Below, piece after piece: positions 15,929-25,409 of a stretch of 64,000 nt of DNA. Each line of letters starts with the position of its first letter. The first letter of the stretch is position 1. The position numbers and the translations under genes are program-made. This DNA is from Aquidulcibacter sp. GTDB taxonomy: Bacteria; Pseudomonadota; Alphaproteobacteria; Caulobacterales; Aquidulcibacteraceae. The notes beneath the pieces were generated by a model that did no database searches, had not been told where the DNA came from, and was given only the letters and a program-made list of their open reading frames with translations. The DNA lies in contig JAPZTJ010000031.1 in the NCBI GenBank assembly GCA_027532555.1, positions 1-64,000 on the forward strand. Reading direction: 5' to 3'.

Positions 15929-16876
15929 CTAAACCTGAAAGCGTCGGTCTTGCACGGCCAAATAAGCAAAGCGCTTCACCTCACGGCGACCACGCGTCAC
16001 CGTATCGAGGACAAGGCCTGAGAACACCGAAATCACCGCTGTAATCATCAAGGCGCTGGCCAGAATTGCAGTCGGGAAGCGGGAGACGAGGCCCGTCGCT
16101 AAGAACTCCATCACCACCGGAATGCCAAGTCCTAAGGCCAACAGCGCGAGCACTGCACCCAACATGCTAAAGACAGCCAACGGCCGCTCCTCCCGCACGA
16201 ACAAGCCGATAATCGATATGATCCGGATACCATCGCGTATCGTGTTAAGCTTGGAAATCGACCCCTCGGGTCGTTCGGCATAGGGGGTTGGTTGCTCCTT
16301 GATCGTCATACGAAGCTCAAGGGCATGCACCATCAGCTCGGTCTCAATCTCAAACCCGCGCGAATGGGCCGGGAAAGACTTTACAAATCGGCGAGAAAAA
16401 ATCTTATAGCCCGACAGCATGTCGGTGGTCATTTGGCCAAACACGGCACTGACCAAACCGGTCAACAAGCGATTACCAAAACGATGGCCTGGCCGATAGG
16501 CCTTCACCGCCGTATCTATGCGAGCACCGTTCACCAGATCGGCATGGGTGGAGATCATTAAATCGATCAGTTTCGGGGCTGACGGTGCATGATACGTGGC
16601 ATCGCCATCAATCATCACGTAGATATCGGCCTCAATGTCGGCAAACATCCGTCGAACAACTTCACCTTTGCCAGGACGATCTTCGCGACGCACGATGGCA
16701 CCGGCAGCAAGCGCACGCTCAAATGTATCGTCGGTTGAGCGATTGTCATAAACATAGATTTTTGCATCGGGAAGCGCGTGAGCGAAGTCTTTAACCACGG
16801 TCGCCACCGTTGCGCCTTCATTGTAGCAGGGCACCAGAACCGCAATTGACAGATCGTGTTTATGTAAGTCTGACAT
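15929..16876 (-). CDS. Family 2 glycosyltransferase, polyprenyl-phosphate sugar synthase type
   Basis: The 315-residue protein has a cytosolic GT2 domain (residues about 10-230: AVLVPCYNEGATVATVVKDF, IYVYDNRSTDDTFERAL, the metal-binding DGD in YVMIDGDATYHA, and SGYKIFSRRF) and two C-terminal membrane segments (about 233-258 and 268-292). This matches DPM1/GtrB/ArnC-like enzymes that make a polyprenyl-phosphate-linked sugar. It is divergent from the ArnT-like gene at 17057 with 180 bases between. Together they probably form a donor-synthase/transferase pair that decorates lipid A or another envelope glycan. The sugar is unknown. Confidence 0.9.
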   Translation of the reverse strand: MSDLHKHDLSIAVLVPCYNEGATVATVVKDFAHALPDAKIYVYDNRSTDDTFERALAAGAIVRREDRPGKGEVVRRMFADIEADIYVMIDGDATYHAPSAPKLIDLMISTHADLVNGARIDTAVKAYRPGHRFGNRLLTGLVSAVFGQMTTDMLSGYKIFSRRFVKSFPAHSRGFEIETELMVHALELRMTIKEQPTPYAERPEGSISKLNTIRDGIRIISIIGLFVREERPLAVFSMLGAVLALLALGLGIPVVMEFLATGLVSRFPTAILASALMITAVISVFSGLVLDTVTRGRREVKRFAYLAVQDRRFQV

Positions 16877-17056
16877 CAGAACCTCTAAGTCACTTTGCCA
16901 TAGGGTGGGTTGCCTGAATTACGAAACGGGATTCGCACCAATCACCTAGAGAGCAGCACGATCCAATGCGAATTGCCACAGTTAGGAGGAGTAGCTAGAG
17001 GGGTATAGCAAGATTTGAGGCGATGGTCGCATCGCAGCTCGATTGAGGAAACCGGC

Positions 17057-18799
17057 GTGTCTGAACAAGTCCAAGATCTCCCTGCCCAGAAGAAGCTACG
17101 CGATGGCCTAGACCTCCTCGACTTCTTCTGCAAAGGCTGGCGGCCCCATGCTTTGATCCTTTTGGCCCTGCTCGCCTGTGCCCTGCCCGGCTTTATCGCG
17201 CTGCAGCCCCTCGACCGGGACGAGAGTCGCTTTGTGCAGGCGACGACCCAGATGTTTGAGACGGACGATTTCATCCGCATTAGTTTTCAGGATGAGCCGC
17301 GCAATAAAAAGCCTATTGGCATCCACTGGCTTCAGGCGGCAACCGCCGGGCCACTTAATGGACCAGAAGCGCGAACCATCCAGACCTTTCGAATTCCCTC
17401 CCTACTTGGCGCGGCTTTAGCCGCACTGTGCGTCTTTCAGATCGGGACCCTGCTCTACAGCCGTCGCGTTGGCCTCGTGGCTGGCCTCGCGATCGCATGT
17501 GGGCTGTTGCTATCCACCGAGGCTGGCATCGCCAAGACCGATGCGGCGCTCGCAGGCTTTACTGCACTGGCTTATCTTGGGCTGGCGAAGCTGCGTCTCC
17601 CAGCTGCGGGCCCAGCAACAGATTGGGCACCTTGGGCGCTGTGGGTAGGCCTTGGCATGGCGGCTTTGATCAAGGGCCCTATTGGCCCGCTTCTGGTCAT
17701 TCTGTCAGGCTTGATGCTTCTGGCGTGGGAACGCGACTTTGCTTGGGTCAAGCGGGCGCTGCATTGGCCGTCCATGCTGGTTGCAGCAGTTATCGTTCTG
17801 CCATGGTACATAGCGATCTGGCAGGCAACCAACGGCCAATTCTTTTTCGATGCTGTCGGCCAGGACTTAGCGCCGAAGCTCTCTGGACAATCCGAGAATA
17901 AAAGCGTGCCGCCCGGAGCGCACCTATTGTTGTCGCCTGTGATCTTCTGGCCCGGCAGCATTTTGATTCCGCTTGCGCTCTGGACAGCTTGGCGAGACCG
18001 CAAAGACGCACGCGTGCGCTTTTTGCTTGCTTGGTTGGTTCCTGGTTGGTTGATGTTTGAAGCAGCACCAGCCAAACTTGCCCATTATACGTTGCCGGTT
18101 CACGGCGCTGTCTTGCTCTTAGGCGCGATCGGCCTTTTCAGTGGCGGCTGGAAGACAGCTTGGCTGCGTTGGACCAGTATCGCCATTTTGGCATTTGGCA
18201 CCCTGATCATGGCTGCCTTGCCCGTTGTCTTGGCCGCAGATGTGGCTAAGGGCGCGCAGACCATCGCCTTGCAGGCCAGCCTAGCGATTGGGCTGACAGG
18301 GATTGTCGCGCTGGTACTGGTTATCCGCCAATCCCGTTGGGCCGTCGGGGCCTTGGTCGGTACAGCTATAGTTTCCAGCCTTGCCATCAAGGGCTTGTTT
18401 GTGCCGTCGATCCCGCAGTTGGATTTGAGCCAACGGGTCTCATCTGCCCTTGAGAAAGAGGGCTTGCACCCACGCTTGTCGCCGGGCAAGCCGGGCCCGT
18501 TGATTGGCGTTGGTTATCAGGAGCCGAGTCTTATCTTTCTGACCCGCAGCGACTCCGCTTTATCCAGCGTGAAAGCGGCCGTCGCAGCGGCAAAGCCTGG
18601 GGTCGGGCTGGTGGTTAACGCAGACCCGAAGTTTGAGGTCCCCTTGGTTGAAGGCTTGGCCCAAAAAGGATTAAGCGTCACTTGGCGCGGTGCGCCTCTC
18701 CCCGGTCTCAATTATTCAAAGGGCGACGAGGTCACCCTAAAGATTGGGGAGGTCGTGGCAGCCCCTAAACGTATTCAGGCGAGCGGCCCCCAGCGCTAG
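17057..18799 (+). CDS. ArnT-like / PMT-family (GT39/83) membrane glycosyltransferase
   Basis: The 580-residue protein belongs to the PMT_2 family that uses polyprenyl-phosphate sugars at the periplasmic face. It shows the first-loop acidic motif PLDRDESRFVQATTQMF and the RNKKPIGIHWLQA segment, followed by about a dozen membrane helices and a soluble C-terminal part. GTG 17057 is preferred over the ATG at 17015 because GAGGAA stands seven bases upstream and it gives the shorter cytosolic head. The neighbouring divergent GT2 gene probably makes its donor. The 3' end overlaps the convergent IclR gene by 35 bases. The acceptor could be lipid A, as for ArnT, but that is inferred. Confidence 0.88.
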   Translation: MSEQVQDLPAQKKLRDGLDLLDFFCKGWRPHALILLALLACALPGFIALQPLDRDESRFVQATTQMFETDDFIRISFQDEPRNKKPIGIHWLQAATAGPLNGPEARTIQTFRIPSLLGAALAALCVFQIGTLLYSRRVGLVAGLAIACGLLLSTEAGIAKTDAALAGFTALAYLGLAKLRLPAAGPATDWAPWALWVGLGMAALIKGPIGPLLVILSGLMLLAWERDFAWVKRALHWPSMLVAAVIVLPWYIAIWQATNGQFFFDAVGQDLAPKLSGQSENKSVPPGAHLLLSPVIFWPGSILIPLALWTAWRDRKDARVRFLLAWLVPGWLMFEAAPAKLAHYTLPVHGAVLLLGAIGLFSGGWKTAWLRWTSIAILAFGTLIMAALPVVLAADVAKGAQTIALQASLAIGLTGIVALVLVIRQSRWAVGALVGTAIVSSLAIKGLFVPSIPQLDLSQRVSSALEKEGLHPRLSPGKPGPLIGVGYQEPSLIFLTRSDSALSSVKAAVAAAKPGVGLVVNADPKFEVPLVEGLAQKGLSVTWRGAPLPGLNYSKGDEVTLKIGEVVAAPKRIQASGPQR

Positions 18800-19595
18800 A
18801 CCGTGGTGCGAGCGCCGCAGGCGGTGCAAACTCCAGATAGGCTTGGCGAATATCGGATGCTAAGTGCAACAACTTGGGCAACAGCTCACCAATCGCGCGC
18901 TCATCGCTCAAGGCCGAGCGAATAAAGCGCACCGTTACTGCGGCTAGCACCTCTGGTCCGTCGCCCGCAGAAGGTCTCAGGACTGGAACCGCAAGGTTGA
19001 TCTCGCCGCCAATCGGTTTGGCATCAAAAGCAAAACCGCGTGTGCGGATGTCTTCCAATTGCCCCTTGAGCGACGTATGCCCCTGGCGGTGGAGGCCAAT
19101 TTCCTCCAACAAATTGCGCTTATGCGAGGTCTCAAACGCTTGCACGACTTGCCCAGCACCGGACTCAAACAGGTCCAAATGCGCGCCACTGGTCAGACGA
19201 TTGAGGGCAAGTGGGCTGGTCCGATCCGTCGCAGCCCGCAAAATCAAATCAGAGCCTGTCAGAGTCCAAATCCCAACTGGCCAGAGGATCTGCTTGCCCA
19301 AAGCGGCAATAAGAGGCCAAGCGCCTTCCCGGATCCAGGCCTCGTTTTGTGCGCCCTCGGCGAGATTGGTTACTGCTAAGGTAGGACGATAACGATCATC
19401 CATTTCATCGCGAATCACAAAGCCGCCCTGACACAGGGTTTCTAGAATGCGATAAGCGGTTGTGCGAGGGACGCGGGCACGCTCTGCCACTTCCGTGACG
19501 GTCATACCGTCTTGGCCATTTAGCGCACGCAGCGCCTCTAAACCGCGAAGTAAGGCTCTTATTGGGCGCACTGGCTCTGCGTTGTGGTCTATCAT
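18765..19595 (-). CDS. IclR-family transcriptional regulator
   Basis: The 276-residue protein has the N-terminal winged helix (residues about 10-65: LLRGLEALRALNGQDGMTVT, AERARVPRTTAYRILETLCQ) and an IclR effector domain (about 85-255, with SGAGQVVQAF and GEINLAVPVLRP). Such regulators bind small organic acids and often control aromatic or acid catabolism. No catabolic operon is adjacent, so the target is open. A 15-bp palindrome about 60 bases upstream of its start (19657-19671) is a likely autoregulatory site. It converges with the ArnT-like gene, and the 3' ends overlap. Confidence 0.9.
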   Translation of the reverse strand: MIDHNAEPVRPIRALLRGLEALRALNGQDGMTVTEVAERARVPRTTAYRILETLCQGGFVIRDEMDDRYRPTLAVTNLAEGAQNEAWIREGAWPLIAALGKQILWPVGIWTLTGSDLILRAATDRTSPLALNRLTSGAHLDLFESGAGQVVQAFETSHKRNLLEEIGLHRQGHTSLKGQLEDIRTRGFAFDAKPIGGEINLAVPVLRPSAGDGPEVLAAVTVRFIRSALSDERAIGELLPKLLHLASDIRQAYLEFAPPAALAPRSSAGGRSPEYV

Positions 19596-19656
19596 TAGGT
19601 AACCCCTTATCTCCGGGTGCGCACTCGATCCCCCATAGAAAAGAATGTGACTAATT

Positions 19657-19671
19657 TTATTGACACAATAA
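19657..19671. promoter_or_regulatory. Palindrome TTATTG-ACA-CAATAA upstream of the IclR gene
   Basis: A perfect six-base inverted repeat with a three-base spacer stands 61-76 bases before the IclR start codon. Size and symmetry fit IclR-family operators. TTGACA at 19660-19665 also overlaps it as a possible -35 box on the plus strand. Confidence 0.45.
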
Positions 19672-19727
19672 TGCGTCCAAATTTTTGGAATATCAAGCTA
19701 TATCGCGCAGGTCACTGCGCTAATTGA

Positions 19728-20591
19728 CTATTTGGAGGTAAGAACTCGCATGAGCATCGCAAGTGCCAAGACAGGAGCGACGAAGATGACGCTGATATGC
19801 CCAAAGGGCGGGCGAGCATATTTCCAAAAATAATACAAAAAACTTCGCAATTTTGACGATTCAACCTGCCAAGCCCCGGTTTGACTGGTGCCGCCTATGT
19901 GCGTGGCACGTGCGCTTGGATGAAATACAACTTTGCCGCCACCTAGAGCATAGCGATGGCAAAGATCTATATCCTCAACATGGAGAAAATAGGCTTCATC
20001 AAACCCACCAATCTGCCAGAATGCGTCGGCGCGGGTTAACATCAGCGCACCTGAAACAACGGGGGTCTCTATGGGGCTCGTGGGCAAGGGCTCGCGGTTG
20101 CGGTTAAAGTCCCGCCAGATTCCAGCCTGTTCTCCGGGGCGGCCGAGCCCTAAGAAACTGACGCAAGCAGACCATACAGACAACGCGCCACGTCGAGCAC
20201 CTCGTTGTTCAAGGCCTTCTGGATCACAAATGCAACCGCCAACGAGAACCGGCCCGGCTGCAGCGGCGATCAAGGCCATGTGAGCTAAAGCATCAGGCTC
20301 AACCATGCAGTCAGGATTCACAAATGCAAGCATTGAGCCAGTCGCGTGCTTTGCGCCAAGATTGCACGCACGGCCAAACCCAACGTTGCCATGCCCGGTT
20401 ATGAGCTTCAAGCGCGGCTCAGCCTCTGTCCAAGCGCTCAAGTCACTTAAAACCTTGTCAGGGTTGCCGTTGTTAACGAGGACGATTTCCTCGCAGTCAG
20501 GACTGGCCAGCAGGCTTGTCAAACACGCACGAAGAACATCCCCGCTATGATAGGTCACAACAACTGCGCTGATGCGCGCCTCAAACTGCAC
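19728..20591 (-). CDS. Family 2 glycosyltransferase (rhamnosyltransferase-like)
   Basis: The 287-residue protein has the GT2 fold: SAVVVTYHSGDVLRACLTSLL near residue 8, IVLVNNGNPDKV, NVGFGRACNLGAKHA, the metal site in MLAFVNPDCMV, and a later HVEDIDLCHRY catalytic-base region. A hydrophobic C-terminus (VIFVAPVLALAMLM) may touch the membrane. Start GTG 20591 overlaps the 3' end of the O-antigen ligase gene by 11 bases, so the two are coupled. The enzyme likely adds a sugar, perhaps rhamnose, to an envelope polysaccharide. It is the last gene of a unit that begins with yidD/thrS. Confidence 0.9.
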   Translation of the reverse strand: MQFEARISAVVVTYHSGDVLRACLTSLLASPDCEEIVLVNNGNPDKVLSDLSAWTEAEPRLKLITGHGNVGFGRACNLGAKHATGSMLAFVNPDCMVEPDALAHMALIAAAAGPVLVGGCICDPEGLEQRGARRGALSVWSACVSFLGLGRPGEQAGIWRDFNRNREPLPTSPIETPVVSGALMLTRADAFWQIGGFDEAYFLHVEDIDLCHRYALGGGKVVFHPSARATHIGGTSQTGAWQVESSKLRSFLYYFWKYARPPFGHISVIFVAPVLALAMLMRVLTSK

Positions 20592-21858
20592 GGCGCTCTC
20601 TCAATTCGTCCGCCCACCAGCGTGGGTTGCGCAACATGAACGAGAAGGCAATCAAGGTAGCGAAGCTGACCCAAACCCACTCTCTCCAGGCCGAATGACT
20701 AAAGCCCCAATTGAGAGCAAGGAAGGTCAGACCGCCAACCAAAGCCGCTGTAGCAACGCGGTACTGCCCAAACACCCGAATTCCCACAACGCCGGCCATG
20801 ATCAGCGTTACCGATGCCAAAAGCGCTCCAATTCCGCCTGTTTCTAACCAAATATGCAAGGGCGCGGAGTGGGGGTGCAATTGGATAATTGGCCACGTAA
20901 ATCCACCGTAAATGATCGGAGTATCAAAGATGCTGCCCGCACCTAATCCCCAGCCCGTCAACGGCTTTTGCGCGATATACTCAGACGCCGTTTCCCACAT
21001 TTGGGCGCGCCGACCATAGGATAAGGGCATCTCATCGCCAGGCCATAACTGAAACGCAACCTGCGCTATTGCGGGGTAAATCAAAGGTGCAGCGGCAATC
21101 AGGGCTGCGGTGCCACCGCTGACCAAGCCCAAGGCTAAGCGTGGAAAGCGCAAAGCAAACAAGGCAGCGATGGTACCCACAGCAAGGCCCAAAGCATTGA
21201 TGTCTGTTCCAAACTGAAGTGAGATAAAAATTGATAAGGCGACCAGAAGAAGGCGGATGCGAGGGTCAGATAATTGCTGGTAGAGACACGCGTAAACGAC
21301 CCAAAACAGGGTGAGGGTCGCAGCGGCAGCCCGGCCCATATCGCCCGCAATCTCTAAAGACTCTTTATCCGGCGAGGCAAACCTGTTCATCGCATAGTGA
21401 TTTAATGCTTCGCTTGTCAAAATGCCCAGCGACATAAACACACCCGCTATAATAGCGCGCTGTGCCAAGAGCCGATCTTCACCTTCACACCCATAAACCG
21501 CCCAAATGCCGATCGGTGCCAAGACAAAGACAGCAGCCAGCCGCCGAGTTGTCTCTGCGGCTAGGTCGCCAGCTGGAGACCAGAGCGAGGTCAACAGCAC
21601 CCAAATCACAAATAAGATCAAACACAACCATGTTGCACCATGCTTCTTCAAGGCAGCAACAAAGGCTTTATCGAGCGACTGGCCCGGCGCTCTGAAGCTG
21701 TAGATCAGTCCCCATAGTCCCGCGATGCCCAAGCTCATGGCGAGGCCAGTAACACCGGTCCCAGCAAACAAGCCAAAGGCAATTCCAAAGGCCCCCGCGA
21801 TTTTTGCACGGGTGCCTAATGGTCTGTTTGGACTGGAGTCTAACGGCACGTTACTCAC
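20581..21858 (-). CDS. O-antigen ligase / Wzy-type membrane protein
   Basis: The 425-residue protein has about ten to twelve membrane helices and the large periplasmic loop of the O-antigen ligase superfamily (Wzy_C), with [20 protein letters not shown] at about residues 328-347 and a preceding [14 protein letters not shown]. The family includes WaaL, which attaches O-antigen to lipid A-core, and the Wzy polymerases; sequence alone does not separate them. Start GTG 21858 overlaps the thrS stop (GTGA). The glycosyltransferase gene follows with an 11-base overlap. With kdsB and the ArnT-like pair this points to a decorated LPS surface. Confidence 0.85.
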   Translation of the reverse strand: MSNVPLDSSPNRPLGTRAKIAGAFGIAFGLFAGTGVTGLAMSLGIAGLWGLIYSFRAPGQSLDKAFVAALKKHGATWLCLILFVIWVLLTSLWSPAGDLAAETTRRLAAVFVLAPIGIWAVYGCEGEDRLLAQRAIIAGVFMSLGILTSEALNHYAMNRFASPDKESLEIAGDMGRAAAATLTLFWVVYACLYQQLSDPRIRLLLVALSIFISLQFGTDINALGLAVGTIAALFALRFPRLALGLVSGGTAALIAAAPLIYPAIAQVAFQLWPGDEMPLSYGRRAQMWETASEYIAQKPLTGWGLGAGSIFDTPIIYGGFTWPIIQLHPHSAPLHIWLETGGIGALLASVTLIMAGVVGIRVFGQYRVATAALVGGLTFLALNWGFSHSAWREWVWVSFATLIAFSFMLRNPRWWADELRERRAV

Positions 21859-23831
21859 GCAGGCGTCTCTTTCAGATCAGGGGCCAAACTCTCGGCTGTC
21901 AGGATCGCAACCGCCTCGTCCAACGTCATGATCTCCTGCGCTTGGCTGCCGAAGCGACGCAAGGCGACTTTGCCTTCTTCGGCTTCGCGTCGTCCCACCA
22001 CCGCCATGACAGGCACTTTGGCGAGGGAATGCTCCCGCACTTTGTAATTGATCTTCTCATTGCGCAGGTCGGATTCAACACGAATGCCCGCCTGCTTAAA
22101 GCGCGCCGCAACTTCGTGCCCATAATCATCGGCTTCAGACGTGATGGTCGCAACAACCGCTTGAACCGGGGCCAGCCAAGTCGGCAAAGCGCCGGAGTAG
22201 TTTTCGATCATGATACCGATAAAGCGCTCAAACGTGCCAAAAACGGCACGGTGCAACATCACAGGCCGATGCTTCAGGCCGTCTTCGCCAGTATAGACCG
22301 CATCCAGCCGTTCGGGCAGAACATAGTCCAACTGGAACGTGCCGCACTGCCACGTACGACCAATCGCATCGGTCAGGTGGAATTCCAGCTTCGGACCATA
22401 AAAGGCACCGTCACCTTCCGCGATCACAAAGTCCACGCCAACACTGGTCAAGGCATCGGCCAAGGCTTTTTCGGCTTTATCCCACGTCTCGTCCGTACCT
22501 GCCCGCTTTTCTGGCCTTGTCGCCAAGCGGTAATGAATATTGGTTAGACCACAGGCGGTATAGGCGCGATTGAAGAGATTCAAGAAGCGCTTGGTCTCAT
22601 CGCCAATCTGATCTTCGCGGCAGAAGATATGCGCGTCGTCCTGTGTCATCTGGCGAACCCGCATCAAGCCGTGCAGGGCGCCATTGGCTTCATTGCGGTG
22701 ACAGCAGCCAAATTCAGCCATCCGGATTGGCAGATCGCGATAGCTACGCTGGTCGGACTTGAAAATCTGAATGTGCGCTGGGCAATTCATCGGCTTGAGC
22801 GCCAACAAATCTGCTTCGCCCGAAAAGATCGGTGCACCTTCTTCCACGGAGGGGGCTTCATCGGGCACCACGAACATATTCTCGCGGAACTTCTCCCAAT
22901 GGCCCGATTGCTCCCAGAATTTTGACGCCAAAAGCTGCGGCGTCTTCACTTCCACATAGCCATCGGCGTCGAGTTGACGACGGATAAAGGCTTCCAGCGT
23001 CCGCCAAATCATATAGCCTTTCGGATGCCAGAAGACCGAGCCTTGAGCCTCTTCTTGGAAGTGGAACAGATCGAGAGCCTTACCAATCTTGCGGTGGTCG
23101 CGCTTTTCAGCTTCTTCCAAGCGCATCAAATGGTCAGCTAATTGCTTATCATCGGACCAAGCTGTGCCATAAATCCGCTGCAACTGCGGGTTCTTAGGGT
23201 CGCCGCGCCAGTAAGCACCAGCCAACTTCATCAGTTTAAAGGCTTTGCCCAACCGACCGGTCGACGGCAAATGCGGCCCACGGCACAGATCCTTCCAGCT
23301 ATCGCCCTGGCGATAGACGGTGATGACTTCACCCGGCGGGATGATGTCGTCGATGATATTGGCCTTAAATGTCTCACCAATCGCATTGAAATGTGCGATG
23401 GCGGCGTCGCGGTCCATCTCTTCGCGCACGATGGGAAGGTCGGCATCGACAATCTCGCGCATCCGCTTCTCGATGGCTTCAAAGTCATCGGTTGAGAATT
23501 TTTCTTCGCGATAGAAGTCGTAATAGAAGCCATCTTCAACCGTTGGCCCGATGGTCACCTGCGTGCCAGGAAACAGTTCTTGCACCGCTTGGGCCAAGAC
23601 GTGGGCCGTATCGTGACGCAGGACTTCTAGGCCATCAGCGCTGTCGCGCGTGACCAATTCAAACTTACCACCGTGAGCAAGCGGGCGGCTTAGGTCCCAC
23701 CATTGACCATCGACTTTTGCGGCGACGACTTTCTTGGCGAGGGATTTGGAAATGCCTTCGGCAATCGCCAAAGGTGTAACCTGCGGCTCATAATGGCGGA
23801 CGGCACCATCGGGGAATTCTAAGTTGATCAT
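21855..23831 (-). CDS. thrS: Threonyl-tRNA synthetase
   Basis: The 658-residue protein has all class II ThrRS parts: the TGS domain (residues 1-60), the editing domain (about 65-225, with the HDTAH metal motif), the catalytic core (about 245-540, with [19 protein letters not shown] and [13 protein letters not shown]), and the anticodon domain (about 550-650). The length is normal. The gene starts 36 bases after yidD and overlaps the O-antigen ligase gene at its end, so this housekeeping gene shares a transcript with envelope genes. I saw no leader with threonine codons or a T-box. Confidence 0.97.
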   Translation of the reverse strand: MINLEFPDGAVRHYEPQVTPLAIAEGISKSLAKKVVAAKVDGQWWDLSRPLAHGGKFELVTRDSADGLEVLRHDTAHVLAQAVQELFPGTQVTIGPTVEDGFYYDFYREEKFSTDDFEAIEKRMREIVDADLPIVREEMDRDAAIAHFNAIGETFKANIIDDIIPPGEVITVYRQGDSWKDLCRGPHLPSTGRLGKAFKLMKLAGAYWRGDPKNPQLQRIYGTAWSDDKQLADHLMRLEEAEKRDHRKIGKALDLFHFQEEAQGSVFWHPKGYMIWRTLEAFIRRQLDADGYVEVKTPQLLASKFWEQSGHWEKFRENMFVVPDEAPSVEEGAPIFSGEADLLALKPMNCPAHIQIFKSDQRSYRDLPIRMAEFGCCHRNEANGALHGLMRVRQMTQDDAHIFCREDQIGDETKRFLNLFNRAYTACGLTNIHYRLATRPEKRAGTDETWDKAEKALADALTSVGVDFVIAEGDGAFYGPKLEFHLTDAIGRTWQCGTFQLDYVLPERLDAVYTGEDGLKHRPVMLHRAVFGTFERFIGIMIENYSGALPTWLAPVQAVVATITSEADDYGHEVAARFKQAGIRVESDLRNEKINYKVREHSLAKVPVMAVVGRREAEEGKVALRRFGSQAQEIMTLDEAVAILTAESLAPDLKETPA

Positions 23832-23867
23832 TTTATTTTATGCCAGTGTGGAATTTCAAAGAGTAGC

Positions 23868-24224
23868 TTATGTTGAGGTGCTTTGACTGTTCTGTGCGCT
23901 ATCTGCCTCGAGCGGGTCAGAGGCGCGCGCGCCCAACTTCCAATCGCCATATCGCCAAGGTGTAAAGGCCGAGACTGGCTCACATGACAGTGGCGCTGGA
24001 TCATAGCCGGAGCCGCCGCCTGGGCGACACCGACAAAGCCGAGCAAGACCCATCCAAGATCCCCGCCATGCCCCAAACTGGCGTACACAGTCTGCGGCAT
24101 AATCAGAACAGCTTGGCAAATATCGACATTGCTGACCGATCAGTGGCGACAAGGTGACCTTGTAAACGCGCTGCGCCACGAGAAGCGCCTGGGCGGCTAC
24201 TGAAAGAGTGGTTGATTGCGCCAT
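23868..24224 (-). CDS. yidD: Membrane protein insertion efficiency factor YidD
   Basis: YidD assists YidC-dependent membrane insertion. The core matches the family: VYKVTLSPLIGQQCRYLPSC, SDYAADCVRQFGAWRGSW and the RCRPGGGSGYDPAP end. The protein is 118 residues from ATG 24224, longer than the usual 70-90 because of a polar C-terminal extension. The start is uncertain; only a weak ribosome site precedes it and an in-frame TTG lies 24 bases upstream. It is placed between an IscU-like gene and thrS, a common alphaproteobacterial order. Confidence 0.9.
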   Translation of the reverse strand: MAQSTTLSVAAQALLVAQRVYKVTLSPLIGQQCRYLPSCSDYAADCVRQFGAWRGSWMGLARLCRCRPGGGSGYDPAPLSCEPVSAFTPWRYGDWKLGARASDPLEADSAQNSQSTST

Positions 24225-24458
24225 GATCTTTGTCAGCTGCGTCGTCAATCTGATTAGAAGCCAGATCCGCTCTATCCAGCGCCAAACCTCAGAGAAGAGA
24301 AGTCTATGTCGAACAGTCAGGCAGGGTGAATTCTTGCCGCAGCGAAGCGCCCTGCCGCGCCTCGCCGGCTTTAGTCAGTAGTCAAATGGGCAACCAGAAA
24401 GGCAAACATCATGAGGCCCTATAGCCCGACATGGGGTGGCTTGTCACCACCCCTTCAG

Positions 24459-24908
24459 TCAGATTTCGCCCGTGGTCGCCTGCTTAGCCAATGCACGCTC
24501 ACTGGCCTCAACCGCGGCATCGAATGCCAAAAGCGCCGAAGTGTGGCGGGGCGGATATTCTTTGACAGCTTCGAGGTAGCGTAACTCCCAGAAACGCCCG
24601 GTGGGGGCAGGCCCCTCCCCCTTCAACATCGCCTTAAACGCATCGCGCGCTGTCTGGATTTCTTCGGTCGTGGCACCCACAATATGGCGCATCAAAATGC
24701 TGGCGCTGGCTTGTCCCAAAGCACAGGCCTTCGGTTCAATCCCCGCCGCGATGACCTGACCATCCTGCAGACAAACATCCACTTCGATCTCTGACCCGCA
24801 AAGCCGCGAGACCCGATGCGACCGCCCATCAGGGCTTTCCAGCAATCCGACATGGGGAATCTCGGCCGCCAGTTCGAGGACGCGCGAGGAATAAAGGTCT
24901 TGGCTCAT
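24459..24908 (-). CDS. IscU/NifU-like iron-sulfur scaffold protein (two-Cys form)
   Basis: The 149-residue protein has the IscU-like fold: YSSRVLELAAEIPHVGLLE at the start, RLCGSEIEVDVCLQDGQV with Cys37, and KACALGQASASILMRHIVG with Cys62. The third metal-binding Cys of classical IscU (expected near residue 126) is absent; HTSALLAFD occupies the site. This variant is common in Alphaproteobacteria near yidD and thrS, where its role in cluster assembly is not settled. ATG 24908 is chosen as the family start. The reading frame continues upstream into a degenerate Nudix sequence that is not part of this protein. Confidence 0.85.
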   Translation of the reverse strand: MSQDLYSSRVLELAAEIPHVGLLESPDGRSHRVSRLCGSEIEVDVCLQDGQVIAAGIEPKACALGQASASILMRHIVGATTEEIQTARDAFKAMLKGEGPAPTGRFWELRYLEAVKEYPPRHTSALLAFDAAVEASERALAKQATTGEI

Positions 24909-25257
24909 CGCCCTAACATAGGGATTTGTTGGGGCTTTGGAAGGGCGACTCCGCCCGCAGGCAAAGGTCGGGGCCCCGCTGTCGTCTGCCGGTAAATCTA
25001 TTGGATGCCAAGCATAGAAGCACCAAGTCGTCCAGCCGGGACCGGTTGGCGACAAGCCAAGTGGGGTTATGAAAGCGGGGCAGACCAAGCCACTTTCTTC
25101 AAGAAGTTCACATTTTGCGGCATTTATTGGGGGAGCACCCTCTTCGATCGTTCTTGTCAGAAACTGGCATCCCGGCAAAAGGTGGATAAAGGCTAGGACT
25201 TAAAGCCCCCGTTCCCGTGGTTCTGATAACGACTGGACAGGAATTCTCAAGGTTCAA
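24909..25257 (-). pseudogene. Decayed Nudix hydrolase gene
   Basis: Upstream of, and in frame with, the scaffold gene lies a sequence that reads as a worn Nudix fold. It contains IEEGAPPINAAKCELLEESG, a Nudix box in which the first Gly, the first Glu and the Arg are replaced (by Arg, Ala and Cys), while the later Glu residues stay. An earlier VVIRTTGTG strand is in another frame, so a frameshift or stop (TAA near 25200) separates it from VLAFIHLLPGCQF. The end of the domain is lost before 24909. The remnant seems to have lost function after a deletion. A start codon with a ribosome site is not visible. Confidence 0.55.
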
Positions 25258-25269
25258 CTTGAGACAAAG

Positions 25270-25377
25270 AAGGTTGGTCACTTATTTTGAATTAAGGTCA
25301 CGCGTCACACGCATTCCTACCAACCTTGAATTAATACAACCGGTTTCAGAGACCCAATATTAATCCAACTGAATTAA
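25270..25377. repeat. Inverted repeat and three TGAATTAA copies upstream of the histidine kinase
   Basis: AAGGTTGGT (25270-25278) and ACCAACCTT (25319-25327) form a nine-base inverted repeat 40 bases apart. TGAATTAA occurs three times (25288, 25327, 25370). The stretch is AT-rich and lies directly before the kinase gene, so it is a probable control region. No known box matches. Confidence 0.45.
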
Positions 25378-25409
25378 AAGGGGTATGGAATTATTGCGAG
25401 TAGACCGCC

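Noticed and set aside
21804-22547. 247-codon plus-strand frame opposite thrS
   Set aside because: It lies opposite thrS and the ligase; composition and lack of a start signal mark it as a shadow.
24432-24452. Hairpin GGGGTGG / CCACCCC after the IscU-like gene
   Set aside because: There is no T run on either side in the right direction, so a terminator is not supported; it may be chance.
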